Shown in pieces: positions 1 to 9,832 of a stretch of DNA of 64,000 bases. The stretch is taken from assembly GCA_037157565.1 (NCBI GenBank), contig JAZHRO010000013.1:120232001-120296000 (forward strand), given 5' to 3'. Under the pieces are notes generated by a model. It was given only the letters and a program-made list of their open reading frames with translations, ran no database searches and was not told the DNA's origin. A program made the position numbers and the translations under genes. The stretch comes from Thalassia testudinum (lineage: Eukaryota; Streptophyta; Magnoliopsida; Alismatales; Hydrocharitaceae). The stretch's first letter is position 1; each line of letters opens with the position of its first letter.

Positions 1-878
1 CACCAATCCCCAATAATGCCTCCTTAATAAAGTTCATGGATGTATGCCAGTTGTGCTATGCTAAAAAAAAAAAAAAAGATGAAATGGAAGAAAAATTGAA
101 AAAAAAGAAAAAGAAGAGAGAAAAAAAAATTTTAACGAAGAAAAAGAGTTTGTGAATATTTAGTTTTCATCGAGACAATACCACTAAATAAAATTGAGCT
201 CCACCAAATATGACCTTAACCTATTTTTCTTGTGTTTCTGACAGCCCGAATACTGGCTGAGGAATCCCGACTTAGTGTTAGGATTATGAGAACTCAATTA
301 AAGTGTTAATGCCTAGTGAGACCATCAAATACAGATCCTATGTGTGAATCTAGTGAGGTTGTGAGCTCTAAGAAAAAGAAAGAAAAAGAGCAAGAGAGAA
401 TGAATACAAAGGAATCAAAGAGAGCATAGTTTTTCTCATCTTTCTCTAAGTTAAGTTACTTAGTAATTCGGGAATCTGGATTCTGTAGTACTAGTCTCTA
501 TGTAGCACCAAGTGAGAATGAGCCACCAAATATATAATCCTTTCCCTCAAAGATTCTCTACCAAAGGCCAAAGTCAGGGTGAAATTCATAGAATATCTTG
601 AATACCCCGAGGGAAGAAATCCGCCTATCTCGCTAGAATTTTTATTAGGGGTCAAGTACAGGCTTTAGAGGTGTATTAGTTTTCACTCGAATCCGTTGCA
701 AAAGCTACCTAGCTGCACCTTCACGATTGTCTGGATTTCTAGAGCATAGGATGAAAACAAAAGGGAGAAAAATCTCTATGCAAACACTTGATAAAATAAC
801 CAGTCCCTTAGGGACCCTTGCTGTAAATAATTTAGCCTTGCATTTGCTAGGGACTAGCAAGATTTAGGCATGGGGGTA
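1..878 (+). mobile_element. Element F, 3' untranslated end (interior truncated by window edge)
   Basis: This is non-coding sequence just upstream of a 3' LTR. It contains A-rich tracts (about 62-130), no credible ORF, and ends in the stem-loop and G-tract seen before the 3' LTR of elements A, B, C and E. The coding part and the 5' LTR of this element lie left of the window. Assignment to an Athila-type element follows from the shared 3' block and the adjoining LTR. Confidence 0.75.
844..878 (+). promoter_or_regulatory. Stem-loop and polypurine tract of element F
   Basis: A perfect inverted repeat, TTGCTAG / CTAGCAA with a GGA loop (844-860), is followed by the purine tract GGCATGGGGGTA (867-878) directly abutting the LTR start TGATTGC at 879. 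This is the expected site of plus-strand DNA priming. The same arrangement occurs in A, B, C and E. Confidence 0.8.
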
Positions 879-1389
879 TGATTGCGCAGCAATCATAGGT
901 CTTAATTGATCTAAATTAAGCTAAGACTTAGCATAAGTTAGGGTTATTCATGCATGCATACGCATTATCTGCATCTTTACTGCTTTCCTTTAGCTATGCA
1001 TAAAATAATGTTATAATGTGCTGATTAAGTGTATTATGTCGATTACAGGCAATAAGCAGATTTGGAGCTGGATCTTGAGTAGGACCTGAAGCTGGATCTG
1101 AAATAACGGGAGTTGTGGCAGAGCTGGAGCAGAAGGCCTAGTTCAGATGTAGGGATAATAATGTAAGGGGGTGATAAACTCCAGTTTATCATCATTCTTA
1201 TGCATTAAAACAAACCTAGCTCTTAAGATTTTACTCCGCAAACGGGTTTTTGGGCTGCATTTAGGCATTAAATAGGTTAGGCATGCATTGCATTTTTTAT
1301 TGTCCTTTTAATATGTTTTTGTGAGTGTTAGGGATGTACAGATATATAGATCCCTAAAACCCTAGCACTCAAGAAGGCAAATGGTGAAG

Positions 1390-2110
1390 GAGAAGCCCAG
1401 ACTAGCTGGAACTCAGCCTAATCCAGCTCACCTCAGCTTGATCCAGCTCACCTCAGCTGGAACCTAGCTTACTTGAACTAGGGTTAGCTCATCCCAGCTC
1501 CATTCAGCTAATCTCAGCTGGATGGCAGCTCAAGAGAGTTCACCTTAGCTCACCCTAGCTCAAGTCAGCTCAGATCCAGCTCAACTTAGCTGAGTCTAGC
1601 TCATCTCAGCTCCCACTAGTCCACAGGGAGCTCTAGCTAGCTCAGCTAAGTTGACAGGAGTTCACCCCAGCTCAGATCTAGCTACATCCAGCTCCACTCA
1701 GCTCCAGCCAGCTGAAGAAGAACTCATCCCAGCTCAGGAAGCTCAAGTCCAGCTCCCGGGGACTTAGCTTAGCTCAACTCAGTTGAGCTAAGCTACCTTA
1801 GCTGCCCCAACCAGCTTGATTCTCCCTAGGAGCACCAGACCTAGCTCACCTCAGCTTATTTTGGTAAAAGCTAGCTCACTTTAGCTTGGCTTAGCAACTA
1901 GCAAAGAACTAGCAAGCTAAGCCAGCTAGAGTAGCCCCATGCCAGCCTCTTCAGCAGCAGCCAGCTCCAGCTCCAGCTCCAGACTTCTCCTCCTTAGCTC
2001 CTCCCTCCAAACCCTAGCTCCAACACCTTCTCCTCTACTCCTCCATTAGCTAAGCTAGCTTAGCTTATCTTAGCTTAGCTTAGCTTAGCCAACAACCAGC
2101 TCCTTGGCCA
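1390..2110 (+). repeat. AGCT-rich array in U3 of solo LTR G
   Basis: For about 700 bp the tetranucleotide AGCT recurs every few to about 20 bases, mostly as CAGCTC, TCAGCT or TAGCTT. Near 1420-1460 it passes into imperfect tandem copies of a roughly 20-bp unit (ATCCAGCTCACCTCAGCT). The array ends in a run of TTAGCT/TTAGC near 2060-2085. It lies wholly in U3, upstream of the TATA box. Confidence 0.8.
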
Positions 2111-2183
2111 TCCATTACCTTAAAAATCAACCCTAGCTAGCTCCACCAACTCAAGCCTACCTAAGCTAGCTACCCTACTTAAG

Positions 2184-2470
2184 TTGGCGCCAACTCCTAG
2201 CCATCCCTTCACCCCATTATCTCCACCAAAAGACACTTCAAGTTGGCGCCAAAAACCACCCCTAACCACCTCTATATTGGCGCCACTTTCAGCCCCTTAA
2301 TCCACCCTACACCTACCCACATAAGCCATCCTAGCCATCCACATAACCCCCCTTCTAGAACCTTAAGGTGGCTCCACCTAATGACCTTCTAGAATGCCCA
2401 TTTTGGCGCCAACACCAAAGGGTGTCAACACCCATAACTACCCCTTGGTGCCCTTTAAGGTGGCGCCAAC
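2184..2470 (+). promoter_or_regulatory. Five GGCGCC palindromes upstream of the LTR G TATA box
   Basis: GGCGCC occurs at about 2186, 2245, 2279, 2405 and 2462, usually in the longer palindrome TTGGCGCCAA. A decayed sixth copy (GGTGGCTCCACC) lies near 2365. The copy at 2402-2412 contains TTTGGCGC, which fits the published plant E2F consensus TTTSSCGC. Function as a protein-binding array is inference. Confidence 0.6.
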
Positions 2471-2556
2471 TCTCCTTGGCCATGGGATCTCCAACCACCT
2501 CCATCAACTCATCTTGGCCATCCATTTCAAAGGTCACCATAGCCCCCCTCCTTTTC

Positions 2557-2564
2557 TATAAAAA
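2557..2564 (+). promoter_or_regulatory. TATA box of LTR G
   Basis: TATAAAAA in the context TTTTCTATAAAAAGCC marks the likely U3/R junction region. It lies about 1.39 kb from the LTR start and just downstream of the GGCGCC cluster. Confidence 0.6.
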
Positions 2565-3608
2565 GCCACCACCTACCACCATTTTTGGGCATCCTCCCTT
2601 AGTATATTTTCTACCTAAACCACCTATACCTACGGCCAAGAAGAAGGAGTAGAGAAGGAGATTAAAGGGGCACATCACCAGCCCTTTTGGTGCCTTCTTC
2701 TCCCCACTCTCTTCAACTTGAGCCACGCCAAGGAGGAGGACTCTCCCACTTCAAGGAGGATGGCCAGGCAAAGGAGAAAAGCTTAGGGTGGACGTCCACC
2801 CTTGGAGAGAAACTTAGGGCACGCCCCCTTAGGGCTTGCCTTGGAGGTCATCACCTTGGCGGAGTTCTGCAAGGAAGGAGTTGAAGGATTCTTTTCAAGC
2901 TTGGGAGCCACCAACCTTGGAGCAAGAAGCCCTCTTCTTCACCATCTATTTAGAGGATTTGTGTTTTCTTTTACTTCAATTATCTAGTAGTAGAAGCATT
3001 CCTCTACTAGGCATTTTTGTTAAACACTTTATCAATTATCTAGTTGCCTTCTTCGCATATCTTGTTTGCATTTCTATTTGCTTATTTTCAGCATTCTTCA
3101 CTTCCTCTCCCTAATTATTCTAGGTTTCCACTTGCCTAGAGTGAGCTTAGGGAGAGGCTCTACTTGCTACTTTAGAGTTGTTTACTTAATTGGAAGTGTA
3201 AACACTTTTCCCGCCATCAGTTCGCATGTTGCCTTAGTTCAAAAATAAAAAAAAGGATATATTGAAAATACCAAAAAGAAAGTTGAGATATATTCCAAGC
3301 AGGAGAATCAATTTTGCAACCATATTGCCTCCTTGGACGACCCTAGATACTTCCCTATCTAGGATTATAAATTTAAGAGCGAAAGCGGATTTACGCGTTA
3401 CAACGACCTAATTAACAAACTGCGTATTTTCGCTATCAGGGGGTTAAAGGTTTTCTATTCTATTAAGTAGAAGTAAAGCAGTAAAATGTGAAGAGCATAG
3501 GTCCATCCTAGCCCTAGGATAGCCTAGAGACTTCCCCAAGCCTTACCACCCTTAGATTAGGTCACAACACCCTAGGAAGCCCTAAAACCCTAGTTCCAAC
3601 CCTTCTTT

Positions 3609-3819
3609 GGACGTCTAGATAATTTTTAGGACGTCCAGGACCCTTAGCCAACTCCCGCACACTTCAAACCCACTTCTGCAGTGTTATTGGACGTCCAGAC
3701 ACTTTGTCAGATGTCTAATTTCTGCAGAATACCCAAAACAGAACCCGAAATCCTTCCTGACTCTGATTGGACGTCCAAAAAACAAGTCTGGACTTCTGAT
3801 TTTTGAGTATAAGACGTCT
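3609..3819 (+). promoter_or_regulatory. GACGTC-core palindrome cluster in U3 of LTR F
   Basis: GGACGTCC occurs at about 3629, 3689 and 3769, GGACGTCT at 3609 and AGACGTCT at 3812. Near-copies such as AGATGTCT lie between them and look like CpG-decayed versions. GACGTC is the plant bZIP C-box core. Related motifs recur in the C and H LTRs. Confidence 0.5.
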
Positions 3820-4541
3820 GATTCTATAATTAGATGTCTGATACTGCTCTCCAATTCCTGTTTTGAGATTTAAGCCTTGATCTTAGATCTCTAGGTCCCT
3901 AAACCCAATTCCAACCCCATAGGAACCTAAATTAAGGTTCCATAACCCTAGTACATTACCTCTAGACCTCCCTAAGGACCTAATTAAGTCCTCACTAAAA
4001 CTAATTGACTTGGATCTTAGTCAATCCCATCAGCCTATTCAATTGGACTCATTGAGTCCAATTGAGCCCTGATCTCAGCACACACTGTCTAATTAGACTC
4101 AGTGAGAGTCCAATTGACCTAGACCTGACTTAATTGAGTTGTTTTACTCTCAATTAAGTTTCCACACACCCAATTAAACTTGTATTGAGTTTAATTGCAC
4201 TTTACCCTAGTGAATTAGGGTTTATAACCTTAATTTGAGACCTACCTTAACCTAAACCCACTAGAACCCAACCTAATCAACCTAGCCACCTAAGTTTCGA
4301 CCCACACACACCCACACACACCATCCACACGAAAATATCTAGCCTAGAGTTCTCTAGAACTCTCTACCATGTGTGGTTTCCTTGGTTGCTAAAAATGGCA
4401 ATCAAGAGCCATTCAATTTTTAGATCCACATTTGGTGGATCTAAAAACCGCCATCCACCCTCTCTCTCTCACTCTCCCACTAGCTCCCACCATAGGCCTT
4501 CTAGAGAATTCCATAATTCTCTAGAGAGCTTCCTTTAGGTC

Positions 4542-4548
4542 TATAAAG
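4542..4548 (+). promoter_or_regulatory. TATA box of LTR F
   Basis: TATAAAG is followed closely by GACCCC, the same TATA plus C-run layout seen in the C, E and A/B LTRs. Everything from here to about 5298 would be R-U5. The 85-codon frame over 4560-4817 has no supporting homology. Confidence 0.55.
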
Positions 4549-5032
4549 AGACCCCTTGGGTGGCCATTGGCACCCATTCACTCCCTTGGCAATTGCACTC
4601 CATTGGTGCCATTCACGCCACCTCCACTTTCATCTCCACTCCACCTCCACGAGTTGAGCACCACCATGGAGGCCACCATCTCCATGCCAGGAAGCTGGAT
4701 CAGCTCCCCAACCTCTCTCCAAGGGCCAGCCTAAGTTCCATTGGCCGCCCCTCCTTCTTCTCTCAACCACTCAAAGGACATCGGGGACCACCCCTGAATG
4801 CCCTTCCATTCTGCTAGATTTAGATTATGCTCTTCGTATATTTACTGCTTTCATTTACTGCTTAGTAGTATAGTCTTACTTCTCCCCCAATGATGCATGC
4901 GAAATCCCCCCATCGATTCTTGTATGCAATTGTTTTTTGGTAGCTAGGTTTAATTTCAAGCATTCCTGTATAAGCTTTCCTCTAAATTTCCTATACAAAC
5001 AACTCTCCCACAATGAATGAATGAAAATGCAT

Positions 5033-5050
5033 TTATATATATATATATAT
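5033..5050 (+). repeat. (TA)n microsatellite followed by (CT)n
   Basis: A TA dinucleotide run passes into CTCTCTCT within the R-U5 part of LTR F. Confidence 0.9.
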
Positions 5051-5362
5051 CTCTCTCTTTATGTGTTTGAAATCACCATGAGCTGAGTGATTATTTTATT
5101 TGCGTGATTTAGGTGCCTGTTCTTTAACCACTTATATATTGCGCATCAGAATATTAAGTAGAGCGGCTTTAAGATTGATTTCAAAAAATAGAAACACGCC
5201 TCCCAGAGACGAACGACCGGGACTCAAGTCTCGTTATTTTTACAAAACAATATCTTTGTTGGATCGTATTTCGCAACTATACTATGACGCTTTTATCAAA
5301 AATGCGATCTACGATTTCTCCCAACAACAGGTGATCCTAGGCCGGTTGCAGATAAGCAACCA

Positions 5363-7156
5363 ATGGTTTTCCCGTCTGATCCATCTACTTCCATGGGTCC
5401 AATGCAAAATCTTAATTCGGAGATCCCTTCTTCTTCTGGTCAGGGGGAGATGCTGCCTTTTGATGTTCATGAGGCTCTCCTGAACCAGAATCTTAGGATG
5501 CTTGAGCAAACAAGACAAATTAATCTTTTAACAGCAACCTTAAATAATTTACAGAATCTTCAAACCCGTTCTTCACCTCGACCTAAGGTGCATTTTGGAA
5601 ACCCTGATTTACCAGTCCCTCATCCAAGGCCTCTACTTCGAGATTATTATAACCCATCTAATGCACAAGTAGAGCCTAATGCTAGGATTCCTATTGGGGA
5701 GAATGATCCAGAATTAAAGCCAAACATTATAGGTTTAATTCCCCACTTTCACGGATTTGCATCTGAGGATCCATTTCAACATATTGAAGATCTTAAAAAT
5801 TTATCTGAAACTCTTGGTCCTCGAAATCAAAATAGGGAGATCCTACTAATGAAGATGTTCTATTTTAGCCTTAAAGATAAAGCAGCTTATTGGTATAGAA
5901 CTATAGCAAGACCAATCTCAACTTGGGCTGAACTCGAATTCACATTTTTGAAGAAATTCTTTCCTATTGGTCGAACCAATGCTTTAAGGCGAGCTATTAC
6001 TAATTTCAATCAAAATCAAGGAGAACCAATTCATGAAGTGTGGGAACGTTTTCATGAATTGCAAAGGAAATGCCCGCATCATGACATCCCTCGTTGGCAA
6101 CTCATGCACATCTTTTATTATGGTTTACAAGAGGGCATTCGCAATCTAGTCGATGCCTCTTGTGGGAGGAATTTTCTAAATCGCGACGCAGAATCCGCTT
6201 CTGAATTATTTGAAGGGATGGCAGAAAACTTGATCAATAATGCATCAATGTCACAATTTACGCAGGGAGCAAATACGAATCATCAAAATCCGCATAAGGG
6301 CATTCATGAGATCTGTAATCCATCCAGTTCAAAGGATTTAGAGATTATTGCAGAAAAACTGGATAAAGTAGATATCATAGCAAAGCATCTCGACTAGGTT
6401 AGAAACACAATGAAGACTCTTACACCTCTACTTGCTACGAATCCCGTGTATTTACCTATTTCGTAAATTCCCGTGGGGAGGGAATTTGTGAATAATCTGG
6501 ATTGTAGAGATCCATCTTCCTTGGGTTTTCTATCTACTCCTTCACCAACCCAAGGAGGGACCTTTGTCCCACAATCTTACCCACCCTTTACTATTGCAGA
6601 AAACACACCATATCTTTTTGGATTACACGCCATCTAGGAAAATACTACAAGACCAAACCCTTATTCAAATTCCTATAATTTTGGATGGAGAAGCCACCCA
6701 AATTTTTCTTGGGCTGATCAAAATCAAAATCAAAGACCAAATTATCTAAATCAGACCCATTTTAACTCATTTCCATTACCTTCTTAGCAATTAGATTTAT
6801 GGCCTAACCCAATGAGTATGCAGAATTACTCTAGGCCTATTAGAGATACACAGCTAGACCAGATTTTAAGAGCTATGTCAGAGAGTCAGCAACAAAATGC
6901 TGAAGCTCTCGCTGAGATCCATAGGCAATGTAAGGTAGAGTTGGCTGATTTACCAAATCAGATCACGCTTTTGGTTGAGTCTCGTCAGCCAGGTACTCTT
7001 CCATCTCAGCCAATTCTGAATCCTAGGAATCTGCCAAATCCTAGGAAAAATCAAGGCCAAGTTCATTTCCTTAATCAGGCCTTTGATTCTAACCCATCCT
7101 CCATATTACTTGAAAATAATCTACCAAACCCACATCAGCAACCCATTTTATGTTAA
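5363..7156 (+). pseudogene. gag of element E, nonsense-interrupted
   Basis: The frame starts at an ATG at 5363 and is open for 344 codons to 6397, then continues to 7156 with interrupting stops. Residues about 120-260 match the retrotransposon gag (capsid) family, with the motifs DPFQHIEDL, LLMKMF, FLKKFFP, TNALRRAI, CPHHDIPRW and the cysteine-containing DASCGRNF. The later part (6812-7156) shows the Gln-rich linker and the [11 protein letters not shown] segment that precedes the protease in A and C. There the frame ends; the expected TLRSG segment and the protease are absent. At least two of the stops are TAG or TAA where relatives have Gln, as expected from C-to-T decay. No CCHC zinc knuckle is visible. 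Confidence 0.8.
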
Positions 7157-7727
7157 AATGACCCTCCTATTATTGAGAACCAAAACTAATTTTTGCTGAT
7201 CTTCTGAACTTGGTGGAATCATCTTTTAAATTGTCTTAATCTTTAACATTCTACATCTCAACCTAAATCAGATCTAATCTTTATAAGATTCACTCTGATC
7301 TTTCTGAGACTTTTCATAAGAATATGATTTTTGGTTCTGCGAGATCTATTCTAGGCAATTTTTGGATGAGTTGTAATGGGTGGTTTAATCTATTTTTCTA
7401 TTTTTGAATCAATTCTTTCATAACTCCTCTGTTTTTATCATATACCTATTCTTTTTAGGAGTTCTTTACTAGGGTTTATGCCTAGCTGAAGGCGTAAAAC
7501 TTAACACTTGTATATACCTATCACATGTTTTCATCTTTTTGATTTTCTTCTACACTTACTTTAAAATTTCACTTCATATTTCACTGATTACCTTCATTTA
7601 GTCCGACTGACTACTCTGACCTATGGTCAGACTCGAAATCGTCTGCATAGAGATTTTTAATCTCCTCTATTCGACTCCTTTCATCACCCTATACTAAATG
7701 AAGTGTAATATCTTTTCACCCTTCTTA
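7157..7727 (+). other. E: junction region replacing pol
   Basis: This AT-rich DNA has no coding similarity that I can see. It lies where about 3.5 kb of protease and pol would be. Near 7480-7510 it contains the conserved post-pol block (AGCTGAAGGCGTAAAACTT) that also follows pol in A, C and D, so pol has been lost or replaced between about 7157 and 7450. Confidence 0.55.
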
Positions 7728-7762
7728 CAATGTGGACATTGTAAAATTTTGGCTTAGGGGGG
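7728..7762 (+). promoter_or_regulatory. E: internal stem-loop and G-tract module
   Basis: CAATG-TGGA-CATTG (7728-7741) is followed by GGCTTAGGGGGG (7751-7762) and then TG plus a palindrome (AAGTGAAA/TTTCACTT). It is equivalent to the modules in A, B, C and D and lies about 2.1 kb before the true polypurine tract. Confidence 0.65.
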
Positions 7763-9795
7763 TGTTGAAGTGAAATTTTCACTTTAATTGTGGGTTAAAA
7801 GAATAAAAAACACATAAAATTGAATATCTATGAAATTAAAAATAAAAAAATTCTAAAAATGATAAAAAATTAAAAAAAATAAAAATTTTAATAAAAATTT
7901 AAAAAATTTTTTGAAAAAATCATAAAAATTGGAAAAATATTATCTACATAAAAATAAAAATATATAAATACAAAAATTTTAAAAGAAGAAAAAAATTCAT
8001 AAAAATAATAGGAGGGGTTTATTCATTTTTAATAAAGAAAAGAAGAATATATATTGTAATTAAGAGCTTAGTTTTCTTTTAGGTCAGAAGTTTTAAATGT
8101 ATATAGAATATGTATAAGTATTTAAGAGCATTCAATTCTTAATTAGATTTTTACTTAAACATTTTGTAAAAACACACTTTTGTGTTTAAATTTTTAAAAC
8201 AAGACTTTATTTGAATTAGGAATCTTTTAAATCTTTTAAAGATTTGTTTTTCTATTCTTACTTGAATTAAGAAACTAAGTGTGTTAAGATTTAAACTTAA
8301 GTTTTGGAATTAAATTATAACTTTTTAATCAATTAGATTAAGTAATCCTTTAGCTTTTTGAAAATTTGATTTTATCATAAAGTTAAGTAAAAAGGCTAGA
8401 TATTTAGAGTTAATTAAATAGAGAGTTGGTAGAATTTTAGTTTACAAAACTTATAAGCTAGAGATAAATAACTAGACTGGTAAATTTTGTCTTGATGGAT
8501 CCTATAGGAGGAAACTAAAAATTTAAAGAACCTGAGAGTAAAGGGCTTTGTTGTCCAAGCTCTGGTTGAGAGCTAAGTAACCTAAACATCTAAATTCATG
8601 CACATAGAATTGTCTTGCTGGCATCTGAGATCATGAAAACACAGAGGTTAAGAGATCAATTCTGAATCCTCTTTAGTCCAAGGATTTCCGCGGGGCGATT
8701 CTTGAAAGGGTGAAGGATGTGCCACTCACCTAGGAAAAGGATTTGGAGAATAAAGGTAGTAAGAAAAATGAGAAGGGGGGAAAAGAAAAAGAAAAGAAAA
8801 ATAAATAAAACATCCTACAGTTAAGTGCCTCATTACAAAAAGGGTACTTATGCAATTTTTCCATAAATAAATAAAGCATGTCAATGCAGATGGATGCTAC
8901 CCTTCCTTCCATCAAATAAAAAGAACACCTCGCTACAAATGGGTGTTCTAACCTATAGAAAAGGAGAAAAAAAAATGGAGATAAAAATATTAGGAATAAG
9001 AGACCCAGTGGTCCACTAGGGAGATATACACAAAAAGTGTTGACCTCGGGATAGAAAACTGTTGAGGAGAAAGCAACCAAACCTGAGTAAGGCCATGCCA
9101 AAGGTTTGAATTGCAATAATTGGGATTGGAAAGTGATGTCTTAAGATCTGGATTTTTTGTAACTTTGGATGCCTTTAGGACAAATCTCTTCACTAAGCAC
9201 AGATGTTTTAAAATCGATGCTACTGAACCTTGGTATTGGGTAGTGAAGCTTAAGAAATTGGGTTTTGAAGATTTTAAGTTGAGACCTAAAGGAGAAGAAT
9301 TGACAGAATCCTAGGTCTAGAAGTTAATCTTTAGTGTTGTAGGCTAGTAAATTAGAGTTTTACTACTCTAAGTTTGATTAATAATGAGTATCTGGTTAAT
9401 TTGCTTAAACTTATATTGATAAAAGTCAAATATCATAAACAAGGGATGAACTTAAATCTATTTGAGTTTTTGAGTTAAAATTTAATTCTCAATTCTTAAG
9501 TTTTGTTTACGTAAAACACTTTGTATTCTAATTTGAGTTAAGAATAGTTACAAAGATTAAAGAGATTTTTGAAGAATTCTAATTCATAATGAAATTCTTG
9601 TTAACAAATTGTTTTTAAGTGTGTTTTGAAAAAAATGTTATAAGTATAAGTCTAAGTTAGAAAACTTTCACATACGCTCTATACATTAATCATTTATATT
9701 AAACTTAAAAATTTCTAACCTAAGCTTTCCTCTACATAGTTACTATTTATAATAATTTAAACCCAAGTGCTTTAAATCATCATAGTCTTAGTTAA
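7763..9795 (+). other. E: AT-rich 3' untranslated region
   Basis: The first 250 bp (about 7800-8040) are almost entirely A/T with runs of AAAAAT. The rest is AT-rich sequence with no credible ORF. A small frame at 9120-9314 (+) and a minus frame at 8730-9116 have no recognisable similarity and look fortuitous. Confidence 0.6.
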
Positions 9796-9832
9796 TTTTG
9801 CTAGGGACTAGCAAAACTTTGGCTTGGGGGTA
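9796..9832 (+). promoter_or_regulatory. Stem-loop and polypurine tract of element E
   Basis: A 9-bp perfect stem TTTTGCTAG / CTAGCAAAA with loop GGA (9796-9816) is followed by GGCTTGGGGGTA, abutting the LTR start at 9833. The outer stem pairs are T-A where element A has C-G, so pairing is kept while sequence changes. Confidence 0.8.

Larger units (their letters stand above)
1172..3438 (+). mobile_element. Solo LTR G inserted in LTR F
   Basis: A 2,267-bp LTR starts TGATAAAC-TCCA-GTTTATCA and ends CGCTATCA. It is flanked by the perfect 5-bp duplication GGGGG (1167-1171 and 3439-3443). No internal region, primer-binding site or second LTR is present, so it is a solo LTR left by LTR-LTR recombination. 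It has a TATA box at 2557, long palindrome arrays upstream of it, and a U5 end containing TTACAACGAC (3398-3407). Short open frames in 2355-3248 are composition artefacts of the LTR. Confidence 0.85.
879..5298 (+). mobile_element. 3' LTR of element F, interrupted by solo LTR G
   Basis: The LTR begins TGATTGC-GCA-GCAATCA, a 7-bp terminal hairpin, immediately after the polypurine tract, and ends in TTTTATCA at 5298. Without the 2,272 bp of solo LTR G and its duplicated target site it is about 2.15 kb. A TATA box lies at 4542. The U5 part shows the two cross-family blocks: a CTCC/GAG/CGAC/GGACTCA block near 5200-5230 and CTATACTATGAC at 5277-5288. No primer-binding site follows the right end, so this is a 3' LTR followed by flanking DNA of element E. 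The right boundary rests on the U5 blocks and the terminal CA, because the matching TSD copy is off-window. Confidence 0.72.
5299..9832 (+). mobile_element. Element E interior: gag-only Athila-type retrotransposon
   Basis: This is the internal region of a plus-oriented element: a gag reading frame, no protease, RT, RNase H or integrase, then the conserved post-pol block, an internal stem-loop/G-tract module and a 3' stem-loop/polypurine tract abutting an LTR at 9833. No 5' LTR or primer-binding site is seen because element F lies at the left edge. A degenerate hairpin GGTTGC/GCAACC near 5342-5362 precedes the gag start. E is therefore a non-autonomous element, either pol-deleted or a lineage that never carried pol. 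Confidence 0.7.

Noticed and set aside
5100..5483. 127-codon frame overlapping the start of E gag
   Set aside because: It spans the F LTR/E boundary and is in a different frame from gag; no similarity.
7831..8040. Matrix-attachment or origin-like AT tract in E
   Set aside because: Only extreme A/T composition is visible; nothing specific supports a function.
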